From an uncultured Rothia sp. (GTDB taxonomy: Bacteria > Actinomycetota > Actinomycetes > Actinomycetales > Micrococcaceae), in assembly GCA_946221065.1 (NCBI GenBank), contig CAMIIO010000007.1:62001-126000 (forward strand): DNA of 64,000 nt. The letters run 5' to 3'. The notes under the pieces were generated by a model. The model was not told the DNA's origin. It ran no database searches and was given only the letters and a program-made list of their open reading frames with translations. The position numbers were made by a program, and so were the translations under genes. Below, one piece after another: positions 25,474 through 35,360 of the stretch (positions are counted from its first letter, which is position 1; each line of letters opens with the position of its first letter).

Positions 25474-27588
25474 TTACTCGCCGCGGCTCTTCTGAATGAT
25501 CTCGTCGGCAACAGCCTTGGGAACCTCAGAGTAGCTATCGAAGGTCATGGAGTACACAGCACGACCCTGAGTCTTGGAACGGAGGTCGCCAATGTAACCA
25601 AACATTTCAGACAGCGGAACGTTAGCATGCACAATCTTGATACCGGTGGCATCTTCCATGGACTGAATCTGACCACGGCGAGAGTTCAAGTCACCGATAA
25701 CATCGCCCATGTACTCCTCGGGAGTACGAACCTCAACGGCCATCAGCGGTTCCAGAAGAACAGGGTTAGCGCGCTTAGCGCCTTCCTTGAACACCATGGA
25801 GCCAGCAATCTTGAAGGCCATTTCGGAGGAGTCGACGTCGTGGTAAGCGCCATCAATCAAGGTTGCCTTGACGCCAACAACGGGGTAACCAGCAAGGATA
25901 CCGAGCTGCATGGCATCCTGGATGCCGGCATCAACGGAAGGGATGTATTCGCGAGGAACACGACCACCGGTCACAACGTTGTCGAACTCGTAAAGCTCTT
26001 CAGCGTCAAGCGGGATGGGTTCGAAGGAAACCTGCACCTTAGCGAACTGACCGGAACCACCGGTCTGCTTCTTGTGGGTGTAGTCAACCTTCTCTACAGC
26101 CTTCTTGATGGTCTCGCGGTAAGCAACCTGAGGCTTACCAACGTTAGCTTCCACCTTGAATTCACGCTTCATACGGTCAACGATGATATCCAGGTGAAGC
26201 TCACCCATACCACCGATTTCGGTCTGACCGGTCTCATCGTTCAAAGAGACGGTGAAGGTGGGGTCCTCAGCGGAAAGCTTCTGGATAGCGGTGGACATCT
26301 TTTCCTGGTCACCCTTGGTCTTGGGCTCAATCGCCACGAAGATCACGGGGGCCGGGAAGGTCATCGACTCAAGCACGATGGGGTTAGCAATATCGCACAG
26401 GGTGTCACCGGTGGTGGTGTCTTTCAGACCAATCGCAGCGTAGATGTGTCCAGCCTGAATTGCCTCAACAGGGTTTTCCTTGTTGGAGTGCATCTGGAAG
26501 AGCTTACCAATGCGCTCTTTCTTGCCCTTGGTGGAGTTCAGGACCTGCTGGCCCTGAGCTGCCTTACCGGAGTACACGCGAATGTAGGTGAGCTGACCGT
26601 AGAAGGGGTGAGCTGCAACCTTGAAGGCGAGAGCTGCAAAAGGCTCCTCAGAAGAAGGCTTACGAGTAAGCTCTTCTTCCTCGCTTGAAGGGCTGTGACC
26701 AATCATCGGAGGAACGTCAAGAGGGGAAGGCAAGTAAGAAATCACTGCATCGAGCATGGGCTGAACGCCACGGTTCTTGAAAGCAGAACCACAGAACACG
26801 GGGTAAGCCTCATTGTTCACGGTCAGCTGGCGAACGCCTGCCTGAATCTCTTCAATGGTGAGCTCTTCACCTTCGAGGTACTTGTTCATGAGCTCGTCAG
26901 AGGACTCAGCAACAGCTTCTACCAGCTCGGCACGGTACTGCTCTGCACGCTCCTTCAAATCCTCAGGAATTTCCTGAGTTTCGTAGGAAGCACCCATGGT
27001 CACGTCACCCTTGGCATCACCGGGCCATACGAAGGCCTTCATAGTGAGCAGGTCGATAACGCCCAAGAAGTCATTCTCGGCGCCAATAGGAATCTGCATG
27101 ACGAGAGGCTTAGCACCCAGGCGCTTCACGATGGTATCTACAGTGTAGTAGAAGTCTGCACCTAGCTTATCCATCTTGTTAACAAAGCAGATACGGGGAA
27201 CGTTGTACTTATCAGCCTGACGCCACACGGTTTCAGACTGGGGCTCAACGCCTTCCTTACCATCGAAAACAGCAACGGCGCCGTCGAGCACGCGCAAAGA
27301 ACGCTCCACCTCAACGGTGAAGTCCACGTGACCGGGGGTGTCGATGATGTTAATCTGGTTATCGTGCCAGAAACAGGTGGTAGCAGCGGAGGTAATAGTA
27401 ATACCGCGCTCCTGCTCCTGAGCCATCCAGTCCATGGTGGATGCGCCGTCGTGAGTCTCACCGATCTTGTGGTTAATACCGGTGTAGAACAAAATACGTT
27501 CGGTTACAGTGGTTTTACCGGCGTCAATGTGCGCCATAATACCAATATTGCGGACCTTATTCAGGTCGGTTAGCACGTCTTGTGCCAC
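25474..27588 (-). CDS. fusA: Elongation factor G
   Basis: GTPase that drives translocation and, with RRF, ribosome recycling. The GTG at 27588 gives the usual 704 aa, beginning VAQDVLTDLNKVRNIGIMAH; GGGAG lies upstream, and the open frame to 27654 has no family match. G1 motif AHIDAGKTT, switch region GITITSAATT, DTPGHVDFTVEVERS, and NKMDKLGADF are present, then domains II-V. It follows rpsG by 75 bp, with a hairpin between. Confidence 0.97.
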   Translation of the reverse strand: MAQDVLTDLNKVRNIGIMAHIDAGKTTVTERILFYTGINHKIGETHDGASTMDWMAQEQERGITITSAATTCFWHDNQINIIDTPGHVDFTVEVERSLRVLDGAVAVFDGKEGVEPQSETVWRQADKYNVPRICFVNKMDKLGADFYYTVDTIVKRLGAKPLVMQIPIGAENDFLGVIDLLTMKAFVWPGDAKGDVTMGASYETQEIPEDLKERAEQYRAELVEAVAESSDELMNKYLEGEELTIEEIQAGVRQLTVNNEAYPVFCGSAFKNRGVQPMLDAVISYLPSPLDVPPMIGHSPSSEEEELTRKPSSEEPFAALAFKVAAHPFYGQLTYIRVYSGKAAQGQQVLNSTKGKKERIGKLFQMHSNKENPVEAIQAGHIYAAIGLKDTTTGDTLCDIANPIVLESMTFPAPVIFVAIEPKTKGDQEKMSTAIQKLSAEDPTFTVSLNDETGQTEIGGMGELHLDIIVDRMKREFKVEANVGKPQVAYRETIKKAVEKVDYTHKKQTGGSGQFAKVQVSFEPIPLDAEELYEFDNVVTGGRVPREYIPSVDAGIQDAMQLGILAGYPVVGVKATLIDGAYHDVDSSEMAFKIAGSMVFKEGAKRANPVLLEPLMAVEVRTPEEYMGDVIGDLNSRRGQIQSMEDATGIKIVHANVPLSEMFGYIGDLRSKTQGRAVYSMTFDSYSEVPKAVADEIIQKSRGE

Positions 27589-27616
27589 TTGAGTCTCCCT
27601 TGTGAGATACTCCGAA

Positions 27617-27653
27617 TGCCTGCCAAAAACGGTAAAACCATTTTTGACAGGCA
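27617..27653 (-). repeat. Imperfect 14-bp hairpin between rpsG and fusA
   Basis: 27617-27630 and 27640-27653 pair at 12 of 14 positions around a 9-nt loop, filling most of the 75-bp spacer. It might be a processing site; no clear T-run follows. Confidence 0.45.
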
Positions 27654-27663
27654 ATCAGAAAAA

Positions 27664-28134
27664 TTACCAGCGGTAATGTGCAAAAGCCTTGTTGGACTCT
27701 GCCATCTTGTGAGTGTCTTCGCGACGCTTCACAGCGGCACCGAGACCATTGGATGCATCCAAAATCTCGTTCATGAGACGCTCAGTCATAGTCTTTTCGC
27801 GGCGGAGCTTGGAGAAGCCAACCAACCAGCGAAGAGCCAGTGCAGTTGCGCGACCGGAGCGAACCTCAACAGGAACCTGGTAGGTTGCGCCACCGACACG
27901 GCGTGAGCGGACCTCAAGAGAAGGACGGATGTTATCCATAGCCTTCTTGAGGGTTGCTACGGGATCAGAACCGGTCTTCTTCTCGACGCCTTCCAACGCA
28001 CCGTAAACGATACGTTCAGCGACAGACCTTTTACCGTCCTGAAGAACCTTGTTGATGAGCTGGGTAACCAGCGGGGAACCGTAAACCGGATCGTTAACGA
28101 GAGGACGCTTGGGAGCGGGACCTTTACGAGGCAT
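27664..28134 (-). CDS. rpsG: 30S ribosomal protein S7
   Basis: Head protein at the mRNA exit; nucleates 30S head assembly. The 156-aa protein starts MPRKGPAPKRPLVNDPVYGS and has the family stretch EVRSRRVGGATYQVPVEVRS. The start overlaps the rpsL stop by one base. Confidence 0.98.
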   Translation of the reverse strand: MPRKGPAPKRPLVNDPVYGSPLVTQLINKVLQDGKRSVAERIVYGALEGVEKKTGSDPVATLKKAMDNIRPSLEVRSRRVGGATYQVPVEVRSGRATALALRWLVGFSKLRREKTMTERLMNEILDASNGLGAAVKRREDTHKMAESNKAFAHYRW

Positions 28135-28508
28135 TACTTCTTCTCCTTCTTAGCGCCGTAGCGGGAGCGAGCCTGGCCGCGACCCTTAACACCCTGGGTA
28201 TCCAGAGCACCACGAACGATCTTGTAACGAACACCGGGGAGATCCTTCACACGACCACCGCGCACGAGCACGATGGAGTGTTCCTGAAGGTTGTGACCTT
28301 CACCGGGAATGTAAGCGGTAACTTCGACGCCACCGTTGAGCTTTACACGTGCAACCTTACGCAGTGCAGAGTTCGGCTTCTTAGGGGTGGTGGTGTACAC
28401 GCGAACGCATACGCCACGTTTCATGGGGCTACCCTTTAGCGCGGGCGCCTTGGTCTTAACGACCTTGGGAGTCCGGCCCTTGCGGACCAGCTGCTGAATT
28501 GTAGGCAC
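28134..28508 (-). CDS. rpsL: 30S ribosomal protein S12
   Basis: Decoding-centre protein. The 124-aa protein starts at a GTG (28508) behind AGGAG. The two positions where streptomycin-resistance changes usually occur are wild type: Lys43 (TTTPKKPNSALRK) and Lys88 (RGGRVKDLPG). It heads the rpsL-rpsG-fusA series. Confidence 0.98.
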   Translation of the reverse strand: MPTIQQLVRKGRTPKVVKTKAPALKGSPMKRGVCVRVYTTTPKKPNSALRKVARVKLNGGVEVTAYIPGEGHNLQEHSIVLVRGGRVKDLPGVRYKIVRGALDTQGVKGRGQARSRYGAKKEKK

Positions 28509-28987
28509 TGTATCTCCTGATAGTCGGGTCGCTCTTCACAACCCTACGTCTTGTAGTCTCAGCGGAAATATACCCGCTGAATCATCATCGAAGTCTTTGC
28601 CAAAAGTTTACTTTCAATAAACTTTAAACACTTAGCTAACAGCAAGAAAATTATTCGGGCATGCGTAAAAATGGCATTTAGGAGCCAAATCATTACGATT
28701 AGCTCCAAAGGACTGTATCCATACTGCCATTGATTCGAAGCCCCTCAGTCTTACAACCTGTTGTCTGAAATGACGAGACCAGTTGAGTAAATGCGCTGAC
28801 GATAATTGCCGGTACATTGCATACTGAGACTAAGTACTTCACAGAAAACTATAGCGGTAAATCACTACTTAATCTACTCTCAGTTCGCATTTACTAGCCC
28901 AGAAGGCCCCTGAAGCGCCGAGATTAATCTCACGATGTACTGCTTTCGTGGGATATGTCCCTGCCCCAAGAGCCTCCTGAACAGCAC
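28509..28987. other. Non-coding gap between the ceramidase locus and rpsL
   Basis: About 480 bp. On the minus strand near rpsL there are an 8-bp inverted repeat (aaagttta/taaacttt, about 28600-28622) and a 6-bp hairpin (cagcgg/ccgctg, about 28559-28578); the rpsL promoter should be here but I cannot pick a convincing -35/-10 pair. A 61-codon frame (28632-28817, minus) has no ribosome-binding site or recognisable features and I do not count it as a gene. I see nothing else, including no clear terminator for the ceramidase gene. Confidence 0.5.
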
Positions 28988-31068
28988 TTACTTCACTTCG
29001 AACGAAGAGCTAGTTCCGGTAATCGGCGTAATTTTCCCGCCACCATCTTTTGCATCCCCTCGGTACACCAAACGATAGGTTCCGGCTTGCGCATCGGCAG
29101 GCACATTCCACGCCAGGGTAACGCGTGACTGCGCCGCCAATCGACGCTTCCACGTAAAGGTAGTTTCCGTCCGGGTCATTATCGCTCGTAACGTAGTCCC
29201 AGCTCTCACCGTTCCACCGCTCAACCAGTAGGTAGCTATCGTTATGACGCAAATTATTATTCGGGTGAGCACCCACAAATTCCGCAGAAACGCTTTCTCC
29301 AGGCTGAACCGAAGACGCCGGGGCAACTGTTTGCTGACCATATTTCATTCCCGCACCGGGCAAGTCATAAAGCACCTTACCCTGGGCGCTATTTACAACA
29401 GAAGGAGCCTTCGGTTTTTCACCTAGCGATAGTTCCTTGCCATCACGAAGAGCGGTGCCTGTCTCCTCTAGAACTTGGCGGAAAGCCGGAGCGGTATAAC
29501 GACCAAAAACGGTAGCCCCACCCTCATATTGCTGCGTATCGTATTCCTCAGGAGTGGTCACATAGTGCGAATAAGCATTCGTATAACCCTGAATAATGAT
29601 GTGGGATTCATCCACACCAAAAATTTTCGCAGCATCCTGACGGTACTGAACACCGACGGCGCCCGTTAGCTCACCGGGCATACCCAGCACATAGTAGTCG
29701 CCAAAGCGCATAATCTGCACCGGCAATTTTTGCTGCACAGCATCTGCAATACCAACAGCCATAAGGTTATCCTTAGGCGCCTGGCACTTCTCTAGCTCTG
29801 GAGAGATATTGTAGGCAGCTCGCGTCATCGCCGCAAAGAACTTATTGGCTCCCAAACCCTCATCAAAAATAGAAACTCCACCGCCACCGTCTTCGGTTGA
29901 ACCAGCACCAAAAGGCTGTCCCAGGGAAGCGGCGCAGGTTTTCTCATCTTTACCGGTGCCGGTGAACTTCTTATCCACCGTCATCTTCGAAAAATCTTCA
30001 TACCGAACAATAGAGCCCAGACCCGTTCCTACTGAATCCCCCTCGGTCTGAAGCTGCTCGCGGACGGCATCGGCAACCTTGGTTCCCTGAATTTTCATAT
30101 TCTTCACCGGATCATCGGTGGGACCAATCCCCGGCTTCAATTGGGTATTCGGGGAGACATCTCCGGTATTGGCATTAGCAAACGCCGCCACGAAGCCGTC
30201 CCCTTCACCTGAATAGTGGTCAACCCCGTGATCTTGATTCTCCAACAGCCACTCCGCGTAGCCCTTATTATCGCTGGAAATCAAGGTATTAGTGGTAGGC
30301 AAAGAAGTGGGATGCAGCGCGTACCAGTTCAGCACTCCCCTCGTTTCACCATTCTTTTCAAAGCGGAAGGTCACGTTGGTAGGATCAACGCCATCCACCA
30401 GCCCATTCTTCAGCTCCTGCGGATCATCTTTCAATGCCGTCATCGAACGGTTCACGCCTACACCGGTGAGTTGAGAATGTGAGACCGTGATATTACCCGG
30501 TGAGAGATCGGCACGAGCGGCACGTACAGCATCCATTGCGCCGTCAACCGTAGCCTGATACGTCTTCTCATGCCAGCCCATAGTCGTTACGTTATACAGT
30601 GAATAACGAGTAATACCACCGGGAGTCGCGTGAGTGTGCGTAGCGGTAATCATAATGTTGTTTTCGTTATACTCATCGCCAAATTCAGAACGAATCGCCT
30701 TAACAATGGCCTCACGAGTACTCTCAAAAGCACTCAGCTGATCCAGCACAATAATAAGGTTCTTCTCCCCCGTACCCGGATCCTGTACATCAAAGGCACG
30801 AGCATACTGACGGGTCATCAGTCCCGACCCCGGTCTGCTTGCTATCACCGTAGCCCATGAAACCCACTTCGCCGGGCTCACCGGTAATATCTCCCACACC
30901 GGCACCAATCAAATACGGTTGCGCAGCCGCCGCAACAGCGGGGTGTGCCTGTTCCGCGGCATGAGCAGCCGGAGCCCAGGGTAGCAAGCTCAAAGCAAGA
31001 GCTCCGCATGCCAAAGCTTTAGTTCGTGTATTTCTCTGATGAGCAAAGAAAACCAAAAGATCCCCCAA
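28988..31068 (-). pseudogene. Neutral ceramidase, secreted, interrupted by two frameshifts
   Basis: Family function: hydrolyses ceramide to sphingosine and fatty acid. The product is spread over three frames. Frame A (31068 to about 30830) holds a signal peptide (hydrophobic core LALSLLPWAPAAHA, cleavage after AHA) and the entry GAGVGDITGEPGEVGFMGYG. Frame B (about 30828 to 29165) holds the catalytic part: zinc-ligand THTHATPGG, HPTS, and the nucleophile serine in NTGDVSPN. Frame C (about 29163 to 28988) holds the C-terminal domain ending TPITGTSSSFEVK. The first break is at a CCCC run (30828-30831), the second near 29163-29168. Removing one base at each would restore one protein of about 690 aa. 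The start is probably TTG 31056 behind GGGGGA. It may be a true pseudogene or two sequencing errors. Confidence 0.85.
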
Positions 31069-31314
31069 AAAATCTATGTGCGTGTGCTAATGAAACAAGA
31101 AGGCAGCCTCCGCGAGAGCTTCTACGCGCCTCAAACGTATCTATATTAAACACACCAGATAGAAGAGTAATGGAGGATAAGCACCACAGAAATGGGGGCA
31201 TTCGCCTAAGCGATATAAAACCCCTAATCAGCCCTCCCTTCGCACCGCTCATCTTCCTCAAGGCGCGGCGTGTTCACAACAGCATATGTTTTTATCTTCG
31301 AAGTCCCAGACACA
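31069..31314. other. Gap between rpoC terminator and ceramidase start
   Basis: About 245 bp with no supported gene. An alternative minus frame (31019-31261) lacks any recognisable feature. A promoter for the ceramidase gene would be expected here; TTTAATATAG (complement near 31140-31149) is an AT-rich candidate -10 with no clear -35. Confidence 0.35.
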
Positions 31315-31355
31315 AAGAACCCGAACTCTCTTATACATAGAGAGTTCGGGTTCTT
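31315..31355 (-). terminator. Terminator of rpoBC
   Basis: Perfect 17-bp stem (31315-31331 with 31339-31355), 7-nt loop, then CTTTGTGTCT on the minus strand. It lies 38 bp after the rpoC stop. Confidence 0.9.
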
Positions 31356-31393
31356 AGAGCACTAGGTGCTAATTAGCGCGCCACGGCTACGGC

Positions 31394-34300
31394 TTATTTA
31401 CCGAAATCGTAGTCATCCAGCGGGATAGCCTGGAACTCGGCGGAAATAGCGCCCTCGTTCTCGGCTGCATAGCTGAAATCATTGAAGCCACCGGCAGAAG
31501 CCTGGAAAATCTGCTCACGTGCCTCGTCCGTCGGCTCAACCTCAATATCGTTGTAGCGTGCCAAACCGGTACCTGCCGGAATGAGCTTACCGATAATGAC
31601 GTTTTCCTTCAGACCAATCAGCGGATCAGACTTCCGTTCCATAGCCGCCTGAGTCAGAACTCGGGTGGTCTCCTGGAAGGACGCCGCGGAGAGCCAAGAC
31701 TCGGTAGCCAAGGAAGCCTTGGTAATACCCATCATCTCGGGACGGCCCGCAGCAGGACGCACGCCCTCAGCCATTGCCTTACGGTTAGCGGTCTGGAACG
31801 CGATGTTCTCCACCAATTCACCGGGCAACAGGTCGGTATCGCCGGAGTCAATCACGGTCACACGACGAAGCATCTGACGCACAATCACCTCAACGTGCTT
31901 ATCGTGAATACCCACACCCTGCGAACGGTACACGCCCTGGACCTCGTCCACCAGGTGTTTCTGAGCCTCACGAGGACCACGAATACGCAGAACCTCCTTA
32001 GGATCAACAGCACCGACCACGAGCTGATCGCCAACGTTGACGTGATCACCCTCGGCAACGCTCAAACGCGCACGACGCAAAACAGGATAAGCCAGCGCCT
32101 CATCGCCGTTATCGGGGGTCACGATAACCTTCAGAGACTTCTCGGTATCCTCAATCGTCACGCGACCGGACACCTCGGAAATCGGAGCAACACCCTTAGG
32201 AGTACGTGCTTCGAAGAGCTCCTGAATACGGGGCAGACCCTGAGTAATATCGTCAGCCGATGCAACACCACCGGTGTGGAAGGTACGCATGGTCAGCTGA
32301 GTACCGGGCTCACCAATGGACTGAGCCGCAATAATACCCACAGCCTCACCAATATCCACCAGGTTACCGGAAGCCATCGAACGACCGTAGCACAGTGCGC
32401 AGACACCAACGGCGGATTCACAGGTTAGCACGGAGCGAACCTTGACTTCCTGAATACCGGCACGGTATAGCTTCTCGATCATCGGATCGGACACATCAGT
32501 ACCGGCCTCAGCCAACACGGTGCCGTCCTCAGCCTTGATATCCACGGCAAATGAACGACCGTGAATCGAGCTCTCAACATTCTCGTGCAACGAGATAGCA
32601 CCGGTCTCTTCTTCAATCTGAACCAAAGGTAGGTTCAGACCACGGTGAGTACCGCAGTCGTGCTCGCGCACAATAACGTCCTGAGAAACGTCCACCAGAC
32701 GACGAGTCAAGTAACCCGAGTTAGCGGTACGCAACGCGGTATCAGCCAAGCCCTTACGAGCACCGTGAGTAGCGATGAAGTACTCCAAAACCGTCAAGCC
32801 TTCACGATAAGAAGACTTAATCGGGCGAGGCATAATCTCACCCTTCGGGTTTGCCACCAGACCACGGATACCCGCAATCTGACGAACCTGCATCCAGTTA
32901 CCACGCGCACCCGAAGTCACCATACGGTTAATAGTGGTGTTCAGGTTAGCTAGGTTATCGCGCATCGCCTCGGCAACCTCATCAGTTGCCTTCGTCCAAA
33001 TGTCGATCAACTCGGTACGACGCTCATTATCGTCAATCAGACCCATGTCAAATTGCGACTGGATCTCGCTTGCCTGAGTCTCGTAGCTCTCCATAATTGC
33101 AGGCTTCGTGGGAGGTGCCGCAATATCGGAAACAGCCACGGTAACGCCGGAGCGAGAGGCGTAGTAGAAGCCGGTGTTCTTAAGGTTATCCAACACACGC
33201 GCGACGACGTGCATCGGGTACTTCTCGGCGAGATCGTTAATGAGCGCGCCCAAAGCCTTCTTATCTGCAACCTTCGCATACCAGGGGTAATCCTCCGGCA
33301 GAGCCTGGTTGAAAATCACCTGACCAACAGTACACTCAACGAGCAACGCATCGCCTTCGGAGTATCCCTCGGGGAACTCGTAGCCCTCAGGAGCCACAAA
33401 GTTCTCGGTCAGAATCTTCACCTTGGAGTACAGCTCAATCTCGTGCAGGTCCAAAGCCATCAAAGCTTCAGCCAGCGAAGAGAAAGTACGTCCCTCACCG
33501 GGAGCGTCTTCACGAGGAGTAGTCAAGTGGAACAAACCGATAATCATGTCCTGGTCAGGTACAGCTACCGGACGGCCATCGGAAGGCTTCAAGATGTTAT
33601 TCGAGGACAGCATCAAGATGCGAGCCTCAGCCTGCGCCTCGGGAGACAGCGGCAGGTGGACTGCCATCTGGTCGCCGTCGAAGTCCGCGTTGAACGCCGA
33701 GCATACCAGCGGGTGCAGCTGAATAGCTTTACCCTCAACGAGCTGCGGCTCAAACGCCTGAATACCCAGACGGTGCAGAGTAGGTGCGCGGTTCAGCAGC
33801 ACGGGGTGCTCGGTAATGATCTCTTCGAGAACATCCCACACCTGCGAACGCGAACGCTCCACCATACGCTTAGCAGACTTAATGTTCTGAGCGTGGTTAA
33901 GGTCAACCAAACGCTTCATCACAAAAGGCTTGAAGAGCTCCAGCGCCATCTGCTTAGGCAGACCACACTGGTGCATCTCTAGCTGGGGGCCACCCACAAT
34001 CACGGAACGACCGGAGTAGTCTACGCGCTTACCCAGAAGGTTCTGACGGAAACGACCCTGCTTACCCTTCAACATATCTGAAAGGGACTTCAGTGGACGG
34101 TTACCCGGACCTGTCACCGGACGGCCACGACGACCGTTGTCGAAGAGCGAATCCACAGCTTCCTGCAACATGCGCTTCTCGTTATTCACGATGATCTCGG
34201 GAGCACCCAGATCCAGCAGGCGCTTCAAGCGGTTGTTACGGTTAATCACACGACGGTAAAGGTCGTTCAAGTCCGAGGTAGCGAAGCGACCACCATCGAG

Positions 34301-35287
34301 CTGCACCATAGGACGCAACTCCGGCGGAATCACCGGAACAGCCTCAAGAACCATACCCAACGGTGAGTTGGTGGTGGTCAAGAAGGAGTTCACAACCTTC
34401 AGACGCTTCAGGGCACGCGTCTTACGCTGGCCCTTACCTGTCTGAATAATCTCGCGCAGAGACTCAGCCTCTGCCTTCATATCAAAGTTCTCTAGGCGCT
34501 TCTTAATGGATTCAGCACCCATCGAGCCCTCAAAGTACATGCCGTACTTATCAACCATGGCACGGTACAGCGCCTCGTCACCCTCAAGGTCAGCAACCTT
34601 CAGGTTCTTGAAACGATCCCATACCTTAGTTTCGAACTCGATCTCACGATCAGCGTTCTTACGCACCGAAGCCATCTGGCGCTCAGCCTGCTCACGAAGC
34701 TTACGCTTCTCGGCAGCCTTACCGCCCTCAGCCTCAATACGTGCAAGCTCTTCCTCAGTCTCGCGAGCAATCAGGTTGATATCAGCATCGCGCTGATCCT
34801 CAAGCACCTTCTTATCGCGGTCAAAAGCAGCCTGCAAATTCGGCAAATCCTCGTGGCGGGCTTCCTCATCCACCGAGGTAATCATGTACGCAGCAAAGTA
34901 AATGATTTTCTCAAGGTCTTTAGGAGCCAAATCCAGCAGGTAACCCAAGCGTGAAGGAACACCCTTGAAGTACCAGATGTGAGTCACGGGAGCAGCAAGC
35001 TCAATGTGCCCCATACGCTCACGACGCACCTTAGCGCGAGTTACCTCAACGCCACAGCGCTCACAAATAATACCCTTGAAGCGTACGCGCTTGTACTTAC
35101 CGCAGTAGCACTCCCAGTCACGAGTCGGTCCGAAGATTCGCTCGTCAAACAGGCCCTCTTTCTCGGGCTTTAGGGTTCGGTAGTTAATGGTTTCGGGCTT
35201 CTTAACCTCGCCGTACGACCAGCTGCGGATATCCTCAGCGGTGGCAAGGCCAATACGCATCAAACCGAGTGAAGATTCGTTGGACAT
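31394..35287 (-). CDS. rpoC: DNA-directed RNA polymerase subunit beta'
   Basis: Largest core subunit; carries the catalytic magnesium. The 1297-aa protein has the N-terminal zinc site (CYCGKYKR...CERCG, about residues 60-78), the active-site NADFDGDQMAVH (about 535-546), the trigger-loop region (GARGN...RGL, ARKGLADTALRT), and the second zinc site (C...CESAVGVCALCYG). AAGGAC precedes the ATG. It follows rpoB by 73 bp and ends at a strong terminator. Confidence 0.99.
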   Translation of the reverse strand: MSNESSLGLMRIGLATAEDIRSWSYGEVKKPETINYRTLKPEKEGLFDERIFGPTRDWECYCGKYKRVRFKGIICERCGVEVTRAKVRRERMGHIELAAPVTHIWYFKGVPSRLGYLLDLAPKDLEKIIYFAAYMITSVDEEARHEDLPNLQAAFDRDKKVLEDQRDADINLIARETEEELARIEAEGGKAAEKRKLREQAERQMASVRKNADREIEFETKVWDRFKNLKVADLEGDEALYRAMVDKYGMYFEGSMGAESIKKRLENFDMKAEAESLREIIQTGKGQRKTRALKRLKVVNSFLTTTNSPLGMVLEAVPVIPPELRPMVQLDGGRFATSDLNDLYRRVINRNNRLKRLLDLGAPEIIVNNEKRMLQEAVDSLFDNGRRGRPVTGPGNRPLKSLSDMLKGKQGRFRQNLLGKRVDYSGRSVIVGGPQLEMHQCGLPKQMALELFKPFVMKRLVDLNHAQNIKSAKRMVERSRSQVWDVLEEIITEHPVLLNRAPTLHRLGIQAFEPQLVEGKAIQLHPLVCSAFNADFDGDQMAVHLPLSPEAQAEARILMLSSNNILKPSDGRPVAVPDQDMIIGLFHLTTPREDAPGEGRTFSSLAEALMALDLHEIELYSKVKILTENFVAPEGYEFPEGYSEGDALLVECTVGQVIFNQALPEDYPWYAKVADKKALGALINDLAEKYPMHVVARVLDNLKNTGFYYASRSGVTVAVSDIAAPPTKPAIMESYETQASEIQSQFDMGLIDDNERRTELIDIWTKATDEVAEAMRDNLANLNTTINRMVTSGARGNWMQVRQIAGIRGLVANPKGEIMPRPIKSSYREGLTVLEYFIATHGARKGLADTALRTANSGYLTRRLVDVSQDVIVREHDCGTHRGLNLPLVQIEEETGAISLHENVESSIHGRSFAVDIKAEDGTVLAEAGTDVSDPMIEKLYRAGIQEVKVRSVLTCESAVGVCALCYGRSMASGNLVDIGEAVGIIAAQSIGEPGTQLTMRTFHTGGVASADDITQGLPRIQELFEARTPKGVAPISEVSGRVTIEDTEKSLKVIVTPDNGDEALAYPVLRRARLSVAEGDHVNVGDQLVVGAVDPKEVLRIRGPREAQKHLVDEVQGVYRSQGVGIHDKHVEVIVRQMLRRVTVIDSGDTDLLPGELVENIAFQTANRKAMAEGVRPAAGRPEMMGITKASLATESWLSAASFQETTRVLTQAAMERKSDPLIGLKENVIIGKLIPAGTGLARYNDIEVEPTDEAREQIFQASAGGFNDFSYAAENEGAISAEFQAIPLDDYDFGK

Positions 35288-35360
35288 TTGGTCCTTATCT
35301 CTTTTCAGTAGTTGTGAAGACTAATTCGTTAGTAAAGATGACGGGTCAACCGAAAACGGT

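Noticed and set aside
25438..26688. 416-codon open frame on the plus strand
   Set aside because: It is fully antisense to fusA, whose protein is unmistakable; it has no ribosome-binding site or family features.
28632..28817. 61-codon minus frame between the ceramidase gene and rpsL
   Set aside because: No ribosome-binding site, no recognisable motif, odd composition.
31019..31261. Alternative minus frame upstream of the ceramidase signal peptide
   Set aside because: It could have meant a third frameshift, but the signal peptide is complete without it and nothing in it matches the family.
33053..33982. 309-codon open frame on the plus strand
   Set aside because: Antisense to rpoC, with no recognisable domain.
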